Below are positions 26,688 through 35,821 of a stretch of DNA of 64,000 nucleotides, in pieces. The notes under the pieces were generated by a model. That model ran no database searches and was not told the DNA's origin. It saw only the letters and a list, made by a program, of their open reading frames with translations. Position 1 is the stretch's first letter. Every line of letters starts with the position of its first letter. Location: NCBI GenBank assembly GCA_041399155.1, contig JAWKTI010000002.1, positions 434,001-498,000 on the forward strand, read 5' to 3'. The DNA comes from Zavarzinella sp. GTDB taxonomy: Bacteria; Planctomycetota; Planctomycetia; Gemmatales; Gemmataceae. The translations under genes and the position numbers were made by a program.

Positions 26688-27617
26688 TTACTTCGGTGCC
26701 AGCATTTTCAACATCGCCGTTCCCATTGATTCACCAATCAGGTAATACGTTTCCGCATTACTGTTCCAGTGATACCCCTGCCCATTTGGCGAAAGTTCTA
26801 CCGAGCGCCAGAACGCTTGTGTGGGAACAAACGCCACATTACCTTGGAATTCCTTCTGTTTTGCAACGGCGGCCTGAGCTTTCATCAGCGACAGTGCCCG
26901 GGGATGTTTTTCCTCCGGTCCGGTCATTCCCGTTTCAGCAATGACAAAGGGCAAATTGGGTACACCCAGTTCTTTACGAACATCCCGGATGAAATTCGCC
27001 ATATTGGATTCGTATTCATCATTAAACTTCTGGTTGATGCGGTCGTTCCAGCCCTGGTGCCAGCCAAAACCCACCAGTTCGTGCGAACGACCTTTCCATT
27101 CGGGAAACTGCTTGCCAAGATCAGCCAGAATCTCTTTCGTACGGGAAATTACTTCTTTGTAATATGGTCCTACTTCCCCACCAGCACTGGGTGGGCGAAA
27201 ATCCTTGCCAAGGCTTTTGCCACCCCAGGCCAATTTGATCAACAGAACCGGGTCTTCGATGGCATCGCCAACAATCTGCCCGAATGCAAACTCTGGTCCA
27301 ATCCTGTCTGCACCGCTCCCATAGCCGACGGTTAATTTGCCTTTGCGTTCGAGATAGTGGATCAGCACATCATCACGCACCTTCCATTTGCCATTCCCTT
27401 CATAAAGCGATCCGTATTTCTTTTTGGTGGCAGCATCTGTTGCAAGATACTCCAGGCTGCCTTTTCCTCCATTCCTCTTGGGATCGGCGTTTACAAAACC
27501 TGCACCAACCATGTTTGATTGGCCTGCCAGAATAAACACTTTCACGGGTCGTTCCGCACTATTTGCGGTGCCAAGAAGCAAACAACATAACCCACTGAGG
27601 AGGAGATGGTTTCTCAT
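26688..27617 (-). CDS. secreted sialate O-acetylesterase-like (DUF303) protein
   Basis: 309 residues from ATG 27617, giving a clean signal peptide (MRNHLLLSGLCCLLLGTANSA). SGNH-hydrolase features: VFILAGQSNMVG carries the catalytic Ser in block I, LIKLAWGGKSL the Gly block, and FGWHQGWND corresponds to the Asn/Gln block III; the His lies near GQGYHWN. It belongs to the carbohydrate esterase 6/DUF303 group, which removes acetyl from glycans such as sialic acid or xylan. Planctomycetes carry many, probably for algal or plant polysaccharide. It is convergent with the preceding frameshifted gene (37 bp apart). Confidence 0.88.
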   Translation of the reverse strand: MRNHLLLSGLCCLLLGTANSAERPVKVFILAGQSNMVGAGFVNADPKRNGGKGSLEYLATDAATKKKYGSLYEGNGKWKVRDDVLIHYLERKGKLTVGYGSGADRIGPEFAFGQIVGDAIEDPVLLIKLAWGGKSLGKDFRPPSAGGEVGPYYKEVISRTKEILADLGKQFPEWKGRSHELVGFGWHQGWNDRINQKFNDEYESNMANFIRDVRKELGVPNLPFVIAETGMTGPEEKHPRALSLMKAQAAVAKQKEFQGNVAFVPTQAFWRSVELSPNGQGYHWNSNAETYYLIGESMGTAMLKMLAPK

Positions 27618-27828
27618 GGTTGAATTTCCTGAAAAAATTAATGAACGCGCCTTGAGCAGCACAAATGGCTGCGAAATTGACGCTTGTTTTCTGTGGGCAT
27701 CGTACCACGCCTGCAAGTTGTGGTGCAACCAAAATGCGCAGTTTCAGGTATAGGCGATGCTTACGCTACTGGTGGGAATCTAAAGAAATGTGCAAAATAG
27801 AATCGCAATAAAATTGTCGTAGTCCAAA

Positions 27829-27912
27829 TACCGGAGGTGGGACTCGAACCCACACCTCTTTAGGGGAGACCGGATTTTGAATCCGGCGCGTCTGCCATTC
27901 CGCCACTCCGGC
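27829..27912 (-). tRNA. tRNA-Leu (anticodon CAA)
   Basis: 84 nt read on the minus strand from 27912. Acceptor arm GCCGGAG pairs with CTCCGGT (a G-U at the first pair). The anticodon stem is CCGGA/TCCGG and the loop TTCAAAA gives CAA. A long class II variable arm (TCTCCCCTAAAGAGG) and T loop GGTTCGAGTCC are present. CCA is not encoded. Confidence 0.95.
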
Positions 27913-28060
27913 AGGGAATCCATGATTGCAGATGGAATTCACTGGATTTAATACATTATGCGCCCAGCGAAGAATCGACAAGTGCCGTACTGCAAAGGTC
28001 CAGCAACTTCGATCTGATTCTGCTGGCAAACACGCACAAGTGGGACAAATAGCTGGCAAA

Positions 28061-30514
28061 TTAATTATTACTCAAAAATTCGTCCATGTTCAGGATGCTC
28101 CACAGTACATCTTCCCACGCACTGTCGCGGTTGGTAGATTTTTTCAGAAAATCGGTCAGCAACTGCACTTCCTGTGGGTTGGGATTGCGGGCGAATGCTC
28201 GTCGATATAGTGCCTGGATGATTTCTGTATCTGCTTTCTTGGCAGTTACTTGCGCCTTCAGCCAGTTGTTCGGCTGGCGAATTTTCTCATTAATGGTGGC
28301 ACCATTAATGAGTTGCAACGCCTGGGCCAGGTTCCCTTCATTCTCCCGTTCGCACTCGCACGCTAATTCCCGCGCGGGCTGGCCAAACGTTTTCAAAAAC
28401 GGGTGATTCACCTCGCCATCGGGCAATTGAATCGCTCTGGTGCCTGCTGGCAGACCTGCGTACTTCTCTGGCACACCGGTCAGGTCGCAAATTGCATCCA
28501 GCAACTGTTCCGCAGTCAATGGACGTGGGATCGAACGAGAAAAATACCGAGAATCATCGGCATTGGTGGCATTCGGCTTGGCACTCAACTGATAGGTAGT
28601 CGATAGCACAATCGTACGAATGAGGTGTTGCATATCGAATTTGTTTTTGGCAAAATCAGCTGCCAACGCATTCAGCAATTCTTCATTGGAAGGTGGGTTT
28701 GATTCGCGGAAGTCGTCCACCGGATCAACTATCCCCTTACCAAACAGATGAAACCAGACCCGGTTCACCACGGAGCGTGCGAAAAATGGGTTATTGGTGT
28801 CGGTCAGCCATTTAGCGTAAACTTCTCGACGTGAAGCACTTGCGTCAAGTGGCGGGACTTCGCCCTTCAGATATTTGGGTGCCATTACTTTCCCGGTGCG
28901 GGGCTGGGTAATTTCGCCCGCACGTGCCGAAAAGATGAACTGGGCATTGTTGGCCTTTACCGGAATGCTGGTATCTTTCCGCAGTTTCACGCGGGCAAAC
29001 CATGCAGCGGTGCTGTAATAATCGTCCTGAGTAATCGATTCAAACGGGTGGTTGTGGCACTTTGCGCATTGCATCCGAATGCCCATGAACACCTGGGCGG
29101 TGTTCTCCGCGAGTACAGTAGGATCTTTGGTGATCGTGTAGTAATTTGCCGGTGGGTTGCGGTAACTACTGCCGTTGGCAGTCAGAAGTTCACGAACCAT
29201 CAAATCAAATGAAGTATTTTTCATAAAGTGCTCGCGCAACCACTGTTGCAGTGCGTAGGCACCTTTCACATCAATTACTTTCCGGTTAGAACGCAACACA
29301 TCGGCCCACTTCAGGGTCCAGAAATCGGCATATTCTGGTCGTTGGAAGAGGTTGTTGACCAGTTTGGTGCGTTTATCCGGGCTGGTATCCTGCAAAAACT
29401 GATCCACTACTTCCGGTGGGGGCAGCATCCCACAGACATCCAGGTAAACCCGACGCAGGAATTCCGAATCTCCCGCCAGTTCGGAAGGCAGGATGGTCAT
29501 CTGCTTTAACTTGGCAAAAACGTGTTGATCCACAAAGTTGGCTTCGGGCGGTGCCTGCCACGTAAACCCTTTGGCAGGAGGAAGATACGTAATTCGCACC
29601 GATTGCATTTCTTCCAGATAGCGTACCAGAATTGCCACCTCACCAGGCGAGCGAAATTCTACTTTCCCCGTGGCATCCACGTCGGCAATATTCGTATCGC
29701 TGCTGGAAAAGTTGCACAACCGAGTTACATCCTGCGTGCGGCTATCTTTGAACTGCGCCACCACACGCACCCGCTGGGTCGATTGTGGTGCGTAAATTAC
29801 TCTCTTGGAAGGAGTTACGGAAAGTGAAGTTACCGGTGCTGCAGTCGTCACATCGTTGGGAGCCCCCTGGGCGATCCAGGTTTTCATCACTTCGGTAACG
29901 AAACTATCAATTCCAAGGCGTGCACCACCTTCGTGGGCCACCTGACCGGTCCCTTTCTGGACTATCAGACTATGTTCTGGCTGTTGTACAATCAAACGAC
30001 GGTTGAATTGATCGCGGGTCAGTTGTTTGTAATCATCGGCAGGATCAAACCCACGCAGGCTAAGGCGAAAGCCATTTTTCCCACTGGGGGTGCCATGACA
30101 TGCACCCATATTGCAACCTGCCACATTCAGCGTGGCCACCAGTTCATGAGAAAAACTCACATTTTCAGATGCAGTGACATTTTTCGCAGTGATCTGCAGG
30201 GGCAAAGTTAAGTTTTCAAAAGAAATTTTTGCTGTGGCCTCAAAATTTGTTTGGGCACGAAGCCAGCCATTTTCCCACGTAGCCTTGCCAGCGGCTGCCT
30301 GCAAATCGATTTTGCAGAGATCAGTCACATCACGCACGGTCTGGTCAGAATAGTGGGCAGTTACCAGCACCTGAACTGGCGAGCGTGGACCATCAATCAG
30401 CACCACCGGTGGATCTATTGACAATTGGGCGAGTGTTGGTTTCTCTTGCGTAAATCCTTGCTGAACAAGGATTAACGATGATAGCACGAGCGAGAATCGC
30501 ACAAATTGTTTCAT
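28061..30514 (-). CDS. DUF1549/DUF1553 cytochrome-type protein with Ig-like N-terminal region
   Basis: 817 residues from ATG 30514, with a signal peptide (FVRFSLVLSSLILVQQGFTQ). Bacterial Ig-like (Big2-type) segments occur at about 30-130 and 230-310 (LTHYSDQTVRDVTDLCKI-like and TQDVTRLCNFSSSD). A cytochrome motif CNMGACHG lies near residue 145. DUF1549 spans about 350-560 (FLRRVYLDVCGMLPPPEVV and the second heme site CAKCHNHP). DUF1553 is C-terminal (TDTNNPFFARSVVNRVW, GKGIVDPVDDFRESNPPSNE). These very large planctomycete families are exported and presumably redox-active, with unknown substrates. They normally pair with a DUF1501 gene, which is absent here. Confidence 0.87.
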   Translation of the reverse strand: MKQFVRFSLVLSSLILVQQGFTQEKPTLAQLSIDPPVVLIDGPRSPVQVLVTAHYSDQTVRDVTDLCKIDLQAAAGKATWENGWLRAQTNFEATAKISFENLTLPLQITAKNVTASENVSFSHELVATLNVAGCNMGACHGTPSGKNGFRLSLRGFDPADDYKQLTRDQFNRRLIVQQPEHSLIVQKGTGQVAHEGGARLGIDSFVTEVMKTWIAQGAPNDVTTAAPVTSLSVTPSKRVIYAPQSTQRVRVVAQFKDSRTQDVTRLCNFSSSDTNIADVDATGKVEFRSPGEVAILVRYLEEMQSVRITYLPPAKGFTWQAPPEANFVDQHVFAKLKQMTILPSELAGDSEFLRRVYLDVCGMLPPPEVVDQFLQDTSPDKRTKLVNNLFQRPEYADFWTLKWADVLRSNRKVIDVKGAYALQQWLREHFMKNTSFDLMVRELLTANGSSYRNPPANYYTITKDPTVLAENTAQVFMGIRMQCAKCHNHPFESITQDDYYSTAAWFARVKLRKDTSIPVKANNAQFIFSARAGEITQPRTGKVMAPKYLKGEVPPLDASASRREVYAKWLTDTNNPFFARSVVNRVWFHLFGKGIVDPVDDFRESNPPSNEELLNALAADFAKNKFDMQHLIRTIVLSTTYQLSAKPNATNADDSRYFSRSIPRPLTAEQLLDAICDLTGVPEKYAGLPAGTRAIQLPDGEVNHPFLKTFGQPARELACECERENEGNLAQALQLINGATINEKIRQPNNWLKAQVTAKKADTEIIQALYRRAFARNPNPQEVQLLTDFLKKSTNRDSAWEDVLWSILNMDEFLSNN

Positions 30515-30863
30515 CTTGTTGCCTACCAAAGAAAGAAATACCCAGGTGGGATGAATAAGAGGGTACGATGGTTTTATTTCTCGATCATAACCGATCGCCG
30601 ACAAAAAATCGAGTAAAAACCATCAAAATGGTTCCAATTGTGTGCCATGGCTGGTTAAAATTGAAGTAATACAACTGTTGCGTTGTAACAACATTGCAAC
30701 AATTTTGTATCCCGCCGAGCAAAAAATTGTTGAGGATCGTCTTTAGATCAGCACCACACAGGGAAGTCATGTGGTAAACTTGAAGGTAATTTCCAAGAAA
30801 GCACTGCCTCCCCCTGCTTGCGATGAAAATATGAACATTAAACTAGGCATTCTGGAATAATCC
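30515..30863. promoter_or_regulatory. divergent intergenic region with an operator-like inverted repeat
   Basis: 349 bp between two divergent genes. At 30676-30701 there is TGTTGC, then the palindrome TTGTAACAA, then TTGCAACA: nested inverted repeats of the kind bound by dimeric repressors. No gene is seen. The assignment as an operator is inference from symmetry only. Confidence 0.35.
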
Positions 30864-32189
30864 ATGTCGAACACTCTCGCCGCAAGTGACAGCACGGTTT
30901 TCCGTGCAACGGTGCTGGGCAGCAGTCTGCTGGCCGAAAGCCAGTATGATGTTGCAATTGCCGACCTGGAGCCCACTGCCGATCCGAAAGCGATCGCCAA
31001 ACACCTGATTCGCAAAGAACTGATCACCAAATATCAGGCAGAACGATTGCTGGCTGGCCGCACCGATGGTTTCGTGGTGGGGCAATACCGCATTCTTGAT
31101 GAACTTGGCCGTGGTGGCATGGGACGCGTCTACAAGGCACTCCACACCAGTATGAGCCGCCTGGTGGCGATGAAAGTGATCAGTCAGAACCTGCTGAAAA
31201 CTGAAAAAGCCAGGGATTTCTTCCAGCGGGAAGTCCTCGCTGTTGCAAAACTGATTCACCCGAACATCGTCACTGCATATGATGCCCGTCAGTCGGAAGA
31301 AATCTGCTATTTAGTGATGGAATTTGTCGATGCACCCACGCTGGCAGATACGATTCGAAACCGCCCACCGATGCCTTTTCAGCATGCTGTAGAAATCATT
31401 CGGCAGACGGCAGCCGGTTTATCTTGTGCCCACGCACTGGAAATTGTGCACCGAGATATCAAGCCATCAAACTTGCTGGTCCAGAACAGTATTGCTGGCC
31501 CACTGGTGAAGATCGTCGACTTTGGTCTTGCCCGCCTGAATGTGGGGGATGAGGCACCCAAAGCATCCTCGGTGAATGGTGGGGCAATGGTCGGCACTGC
31601 CGAGTACATTTCGCCCGAGCAGGCCCGTAATTACAACAATGTGGACGCTCGTAGTGATATCTACAGCCTGGGCTGCACTTTCTATCTGTTAGTCACCGGA
31701 TCGGTGCCATTTCCGGGGGGGACTTCGATGCAGAAGGCACTCCGCCACCTGACCGATCAGCCTGTTCCAGTGCGGCAGTTACGCCCCGATACTCCCCCAC
31801 CACTGGCAGCGATTATCGAACGAATGCTGCAGAAAAAACCCGAAGATCGTTTCCAAAGCTGTCTGGAACTGCTTGCAGCCCTGGAAGGTTTTGGCGGGCC
31901 AATCAGTAGTTTTCGATTACCCAGCTACCGCCCAATGTCGACCGAACAGGATTTTCATGTACCCACCACGGTGGAAGACCCGTGGGCAAATCTGGCCGAT
32001 CCTTCTTCTCAAACCCTTGCTTCTGTTGATACTCCCACGGGAGAGCAGCCCGCACCGAAGAAAAAGGAAGTCCGCAAACCATACCGCAAACAGGCAAAGC
32101 ACCAGATGATCTGGATTACAATCGCGGTGCTGGTTTTCTGCCTGATTGTTGCCGGTATTGTGGGCGTTGTGCTCAAAAAAGTTGGTTGA
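30864..32189 (+). CDS. PknB-like Ser/Thr protein kinase with C-terminal membrane anchor
   Basis: 441 residues. An N-terminal segment of about 70 residues (typical ELITKYQAERLLAGR lead) precedes a full kinase domain about 74-345: GRGGMGRVY loop, ATP lysine in VAMKV (Lys104), HRDIKPSN catalytic loop (Asp198), DFG (Asp219), and GTAEYISPEQ activation end. All catalytic residues are present. Then a Pro/Lys-rich linker and one C-terminal transmembrane helix (MIWITIAVLVFCLIVAGIVG) with only a few residues after it, so the kinase domain stays in the cytoplasm without an external sensor. Substrates unknown; FHA proteins are natural readers of its product. Confidence 0.93.
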   Translation: MSNTLAASDSTVFRATVLGSSLLAESQYDVAIADLEPTADPKAIAKHLIRKELITKYQAERLLAGRTDGFVVGQYRILDELGRGGMGRVYKALHTSMSRLVAMKVISQNLLKTEKARDFFQREVLAVAKLIHPNIVTAYDARQSEEICYLVMEFVDAPTLADTIRNRPPMPFQHAVEIIRQTAAGLSCAHALEIVHRDIKPSNLLVQNSIAGPLVKIVDFGLARLNVGDEAPKASSVNGGAMVGTAEYISPEQARNYNNVDARSDIYSLGCTFYLLVTGSVPFPGGTSMQKALRHLTDQPVPVRQLRPDTPPPLAAIIERMLQKKPEDRFQSCLELLAALEGFGGPISSFRLPSYRPMSTEQDFHVPTTVEDPWANLADPSSQTLASVDTPTGEQPAPKKKEVRKPYRKQAKHQMIWITIAVLVFCLIVAGIVGVVLKKVG

Positions 32190-32332
32190 AATTGCCCTGG
32201 CTCGCCTTTCGATAGCCAGAAATGATTGCTGTATAGTAAATGCAGCACGGATATAAACGATAGGCGTAATCTGTTAATTCAACAGAGTTCTTCTGGTATT
32301 GTTTGATCTATACCGTTCCACAATCTTAACGA

Positions 32333-34129
32333 TTATTCTGCATTTCGTTTCGCTTCTAACTCAGCCCAGCGGGCATACAGTTGCTCTACTTTGCTTTGTG
32401 CTGATTCCATCGCCCGGCAAGCTTCGGAGAGTACGGTGTGACTTGAGGTGGCCGCATCTTCGACTTTTTGCTTGAGCACTTGCAATAATTCTTCCGCTTC
32501 CAGGATAGCCGTTTCCATGTTGTTGACTTCCTGCTGCTCTTTGTAACTGAGCTTTTTGGGCTTGGAAGTAGTGGGATTGGCAGATTTGGTGGCTGCTGGC
32601 TTCGAAGGAGCATTGGCTTTTTCGTAAGCATTCAGCCATTGATTGACACTGCCGTACAGTGCAGAGCCACCCAGGCCATCCAGGCCAATGAACTCAGTGC
32701 AGAGTCTGTCCAGTAAATCGCGATCATGGCTGACAATGACTAAAGCCCCGGGGAATTCATCCAGATTTTCCTCCAGCAATTCCAGTGCGGCAATATCAAG
32801 ATCGTTCGTCGGTTCATCCAGCAATAACAAGTCCGCCGGTCGAAGCATTAATTGGGCAATGCGTACCCGGGCCTGCTCCCCGCCGGATAGGGCACTCATT
32901 TCCATATCGAGTTGGTCGGCATGAAATTGAAAACGGCTGGCCCAACCGGCAACATGCATCGGCTGATCGCGGAATACAACCGTATCGCCATTGGGGCACA
33001 ACGCTTCCCGCAGGGTGATTGTTTGATCCAGTGATGATCGGCCTTGCTCGAATACTTCGATTCGCAATCCTTCCGCGTGGGTAATCGTCCCGGTATCGGG
33101 GGCGAGTTCTTTCGCAATAATTTTCAGGAATGTGCTTTTTCCGCTACCGTTGGGACCGAGCAGCCCCAGCTTCACCCCCGGTGAGACTAATAGTTCCAAA
33201 TTTGCGAACAATTTCCTGCCGGCAATTGATTTGCTGACATTGGCAATGGTGAGTAGCTTTTTCGTCTGTCTCCCAGTACCGGCAAAGTCGATCCCGGCGG
33301 CTGATCCCTGTTTCGTGCGATAATTCAGTTCGGCCAGTTGCTCGCGGCGATCTGCTGCTGCCTCAATCCGGGAGCTGGCTTTCCGCGTACGTGCCTGGGC
33401 TTTGTGCCCCAACCAGTCAGTTTCGATTCGGACCCGGTTGGCAACCGCTTCCCGCTGTCGTTCCTGAGCTTCAATAAATGCTGCTTTCTTATCGGCAAAT
33501 GAATCAAAACCGCCATCCGCCCGGAAAACACCTGCGGGATAAACGCGGTTGATTTCGACAATTTCATCGGCGACAGCCCGCAAAAAGGAACGATCATGGG
33601 TGGCAACCAGATAGCCAAATGCCGAACCACGTAATAACCGTTCCAGCCAGATCACTCCGGGAAGATCCAGATGGTTTGTTGGCTCATCCATCAGCAATAG
33701 TTCGGGCTCTTTCGCCAGCTCCCGCGCGATCGATAACCGCTTGCGCCAACCGCCAGACAAGGTATCCGCCCGCTGTTCATGATCGTAGAAGCCGACTTGG
33801 GTCAGGGAAATTGCTGCTCGGACATCTTTCTCGTGTTCCTCAAGCGTTTCTGCGATTAAACCGTCGAGGACAACCTGGGTAACAGTATGGCCAGCCGGGA
33901 AAATATCATCCTGAGGTACGTAACCAATTCTTGCCCCCCGGCGGATGCTCCGGGTGCCTTCATCAGGTGTTTCCAGCCCGGCAAGGATTTTCAATAATGT
34001 CGATTTGCCCGCACCATTGGGACCAACCAAACCGACTTTCTCCCCTGCGTGCATATCCAGGCTTAAATCGGTGAACAACTCGCGGTGCGAATAGCTCTTG
34101 GACACATGTTGGGCCGACAACAAATTCAT
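32333..34129 (-). CDS. uup: ABC-F ATPase, Uup-like
   Basis: 598 residues with two ABC cassettes and no membrane segment. Cassette 1: GPNGAGKST, signature LSGGWRKRL, DEPTNHLD. Cassette 2: GPNGSGKST, LSGGEQARV, DEPTNDLD. The linker is basic and helical (QERQREAVANRVRIETDW). A C-terminal Lys-rich coiled coil (about 520-598, SYKEQQEVNNMETAILEAEE) is typical of Uup. ABC-F proteins act on the ribosome E site; Uup has been linked to transposon excision and DNA Holliday junctions in E. coli. The strand and position next to the Hint zone appear coincidental. Confidence 0.9.
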   Translation of the reverse strand: MNLLSAQHVSKSYSHRELFTDLSLDMHAGEKVGLVGPNGAGKSTLLKILAGLETPDEGTRSIRRGARIGYVPQDDIFPAGHTVTQVVLDGLIAETLEEHEKDVRAAISLTQVGFYDHEQRADTLSGGWRKRLSIARELAKEPELLLMDEPTNHLDLPGVIWLERLLRGSAFGYLVATHDRSFLRAVADEIVEINRVYPAGVFRADGGFDSFADKKAAFIEAQERQREAVANRVRIETDWLGHKAQARTRKASSRIEAAADRREQLAELNYRTKQGSAAGIDFAGTGRQTKKLLTIANVSKSIAGRKLFANLELLVSPGVKLGLLGPNGSGKSTFLKIIAKELAPDTGTITHAEGLRIEVFEQGRSSLDQTITLREALCPNGDTVVFRDQPMHVAGWASRFQFHADQLDMEMSALSGGEQARVRIAQLMLRPADLLLLDEPTNDLDIAALELLEENLDEFPGALVIVSHDRDLLDRLCTEFIGLDGLGGSALYGSVNQWLNAYEKANAPSKPAATKSANPTTSKPKKLSYKEQQEVNNMETAILEAEELLQVLKQKVEDAATSSHTVLSEACRAMESAQSKVEQLYARWAELEAKRNAE

Positions 34130-34213
34130 GAATCACTCTTGAAAATACGTACCAGATTCCACGTACTTGTTCTATGGAATGCCCACACGACAAGAAATTC
34201 AGCACCGATGCAG

Positions 34214-34459
34214 AAAACAACCGGGAACCGCTTTGACGTTACCCGCTCCCTTACCCATCATCCGACCGGCCATTCCTCCGGTGATGAACCCGGCAGACGG
34301 GTCATCTAAGACGAAAATTTGATTTCCACTGCGAGTAGAAATACCTACGCTGCTGTCAATCTGGAGTGGTTAATTCACCTGGTTTCCCATTCGCCGGTAT
34401 CAAAGATTTCTTCAATCGCTATCCACTGGCCATCGTGCGAAAGGAAGCGGTCGCCGGGG
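34214..34459 (-). pseudogene. coding remnants, including a 79-bp Hint fragment
   Basis: At 34381-34459 the minus strand reads PGDRFLSHDGQWIAIEEIFD, a close copy of residues in the Hint domain at 34550-34630 and at 36460-36540. Downstream, 34214-34366 stays open in one frame for about 50 codons (GNQIFVLDDPSAGFITGG, then MAGRMMGKGAGNVKAVPGC) before a stop, a Gly-rich segment I cannot place. Both appear to be leftovers of further modules, in the same orientation as the intact one. Confidence 0.55.
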
Positions 34460-35006
34460 TACACGCTGCATTATGCGCCCAGGCGCTGAAGCCCCAACTC
34501 TCGCAACCCACGAAGTACGTGTGGTGGTCGGCGATTCTCAAATTATAGACGGTTTCCCATTCGTCTGTATCAAAGATTTCCTCAATGGATATCCATTGAT
34601 CTTCGTGCGAGAGGAAGCGGTCGCCGGGGATCAAATCCTGGGCATCGATCCAGCCCTTATTCTCCACATAAAATGGATGCTCACCCGTTGTATTAATCAC
34701 CTGGCCATGAACGTGGATAGAAAGAATCGGCGAATTTCTTACAAAGACCTCTTCGACAACCTTCGCTTCAATCAGTGCTGTCAAGTCGTATTCATTGCGA
34801 GATAGAACCACATCGCCAACCTGGAAATCCTCGATATTCTTCGACCCCTCCGGGGTCAGCAATGGCGTGCAAGCGGCGAAGCAGGCTTTGATCCCGAGGT
34901 GGTGCGCCATCGCCGCCAGGTTGTCGTGGATTCCCAGCGATTTGGTGAAATTGTTGTGAATGAAGAACGAGGCGATCTTATCCAGCCACGTCTTTGGCTT
35001 ACGCAC
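34419..35006 (-). pseudogene. truncated Hint (pretoxin) module, copy 3
   Basis: 195 codons; the start is a GTG of doubtful value, as the frame is open upstream to a TGA near 35047. A complete Hint domain lies at residues about 42-181: catalytic Cys in KACFAACTPLLTPEG, TTGEHPFYV, and IADHHTYFVGCESWGFSAWAHN. After AHN only 15 residues follow (AACTPATASFRTMASG region) instead of a toxin tip. It is very similar to the Hint domain of the gene at 35822 and can be regarded as its decayed paralogue. Whether it is still expressed is unknown; without a tip or a delivery part it is unlikely to act. Confidence 0.72.
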
Positions 35007-35199
35007 GGTTTGCGGAATCGCGTTGTCGCCTTGGAAATTCTTCCAGCATCAAATTTACAGGCGACCCTACATCGTTGCCAAAACCATAACATGAGTGTGT
35101 ATCAAATGTCTTCGTCGCGTTATCCACAAATCATTTCTTCGAGAATAGCTTGCACCTACGTACGTCGTGTTTAGTGTTCTTGGAAGAATAATAAATGTC
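35007..35199. other. AT-rich spacer between Hint module and immunity candidate
   Basis: Contains about 13 more open codons in frame with Hint copy 3 (NFQGDNAIPQT) and no other gene. Confidence 0.4.
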
Positions 35200-35742
35200 T
35201 TATATTGGTATATCAGTGTTTTGCACATAGTTAAAGCACTCGCCACTACCAGACTCTGTAAACCCCATTATTGCAATAGTGCGATTCCAAGTCGTACGAG
35301 ACAGATAGTCTGATAAGAACTCGCCAAACTGTTTACTAGAAATCGTTTTTGCAGATTGAAACTGAATTACTTCAGTACCTTGTAGTTTTCTTGCAGAGTT
35401 CGCGAGCAGCGATATGATTACTAATGTATCGCGAAAATCATTGCGCAAATTTTCAATGGCAAGCGCGACCAACCCTTTAAATATAAGCAATGGATTATTT
35501 TTTCTGACTGAGCATACCGCCATCCAGTGAGCGTAACTATGAAACGTGTTGACGCAATTTTTTGTCACCGATAAGATTTTCGCGCGTTCATTTTCGTCGC
35601 CTTCCAAGAAGAACTTAATGAGTGCATCAACAGCACCATATTGTTTTTCAAAAAACAAAGAATCATCGCCGTCATCTGGGTCCGGTGGAAATTCTTCCAA
35701 TGTATGAATATTGTTTGCTAGAAAAAAATCTAGTTTTGACAT
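35200..35742 (-). CDS. candidate immunity protein of the Hint toxin
   Basis: 180 residues from ATG 35742, which has AGAGGTG 6 bases upstream; a GTG three codons earlier is less likely. No signal or membrane helix. The N-terminus is acidic (PPDPDDGDDSLFFEK), followed by predicted helices (FGEFLSDYLSRTTWN, LVALAIENLRNDFRDTLVII, LSVTKNCVNTFHSYAHW). Not recognised as a known immunity family. Position (80 bp after the toxin stop, same strand), small acidic cytoplasmic character and strongly AT-rich codon use compared with neighbours are what is expected for an immunity gene; this is inference. Confidence 0.6.
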   Translation of the reverse strand: MSKLDFFLANNIHTLEEFPPDPDDGDDSLFFEKQYGAVDALIKFFLEGDENERAKILSVTKNCVNTFHSYAHWMAVCSVRKNNPLLIFKGLVALAIENLRNDFRDTLVIISLLANSARKLQGTEVIQFQSAKTISSKQFGEFLSDYLSRTTWNRTIAIMGFTESGSGECFNYVQNTDIPI

Positions 35743-35821
35743 CGTTTTCACCTCTTAAAATTTTTTGCATATTATTAATATTACTCACATCTCAAGTAAT
35801 TGCAAAAATGGTGGCTCTAAT

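Noticed and set aside
26769..27335. 188-codon plus-strand frame
   Set aside because: Antisense of the sialate-esterase gene.
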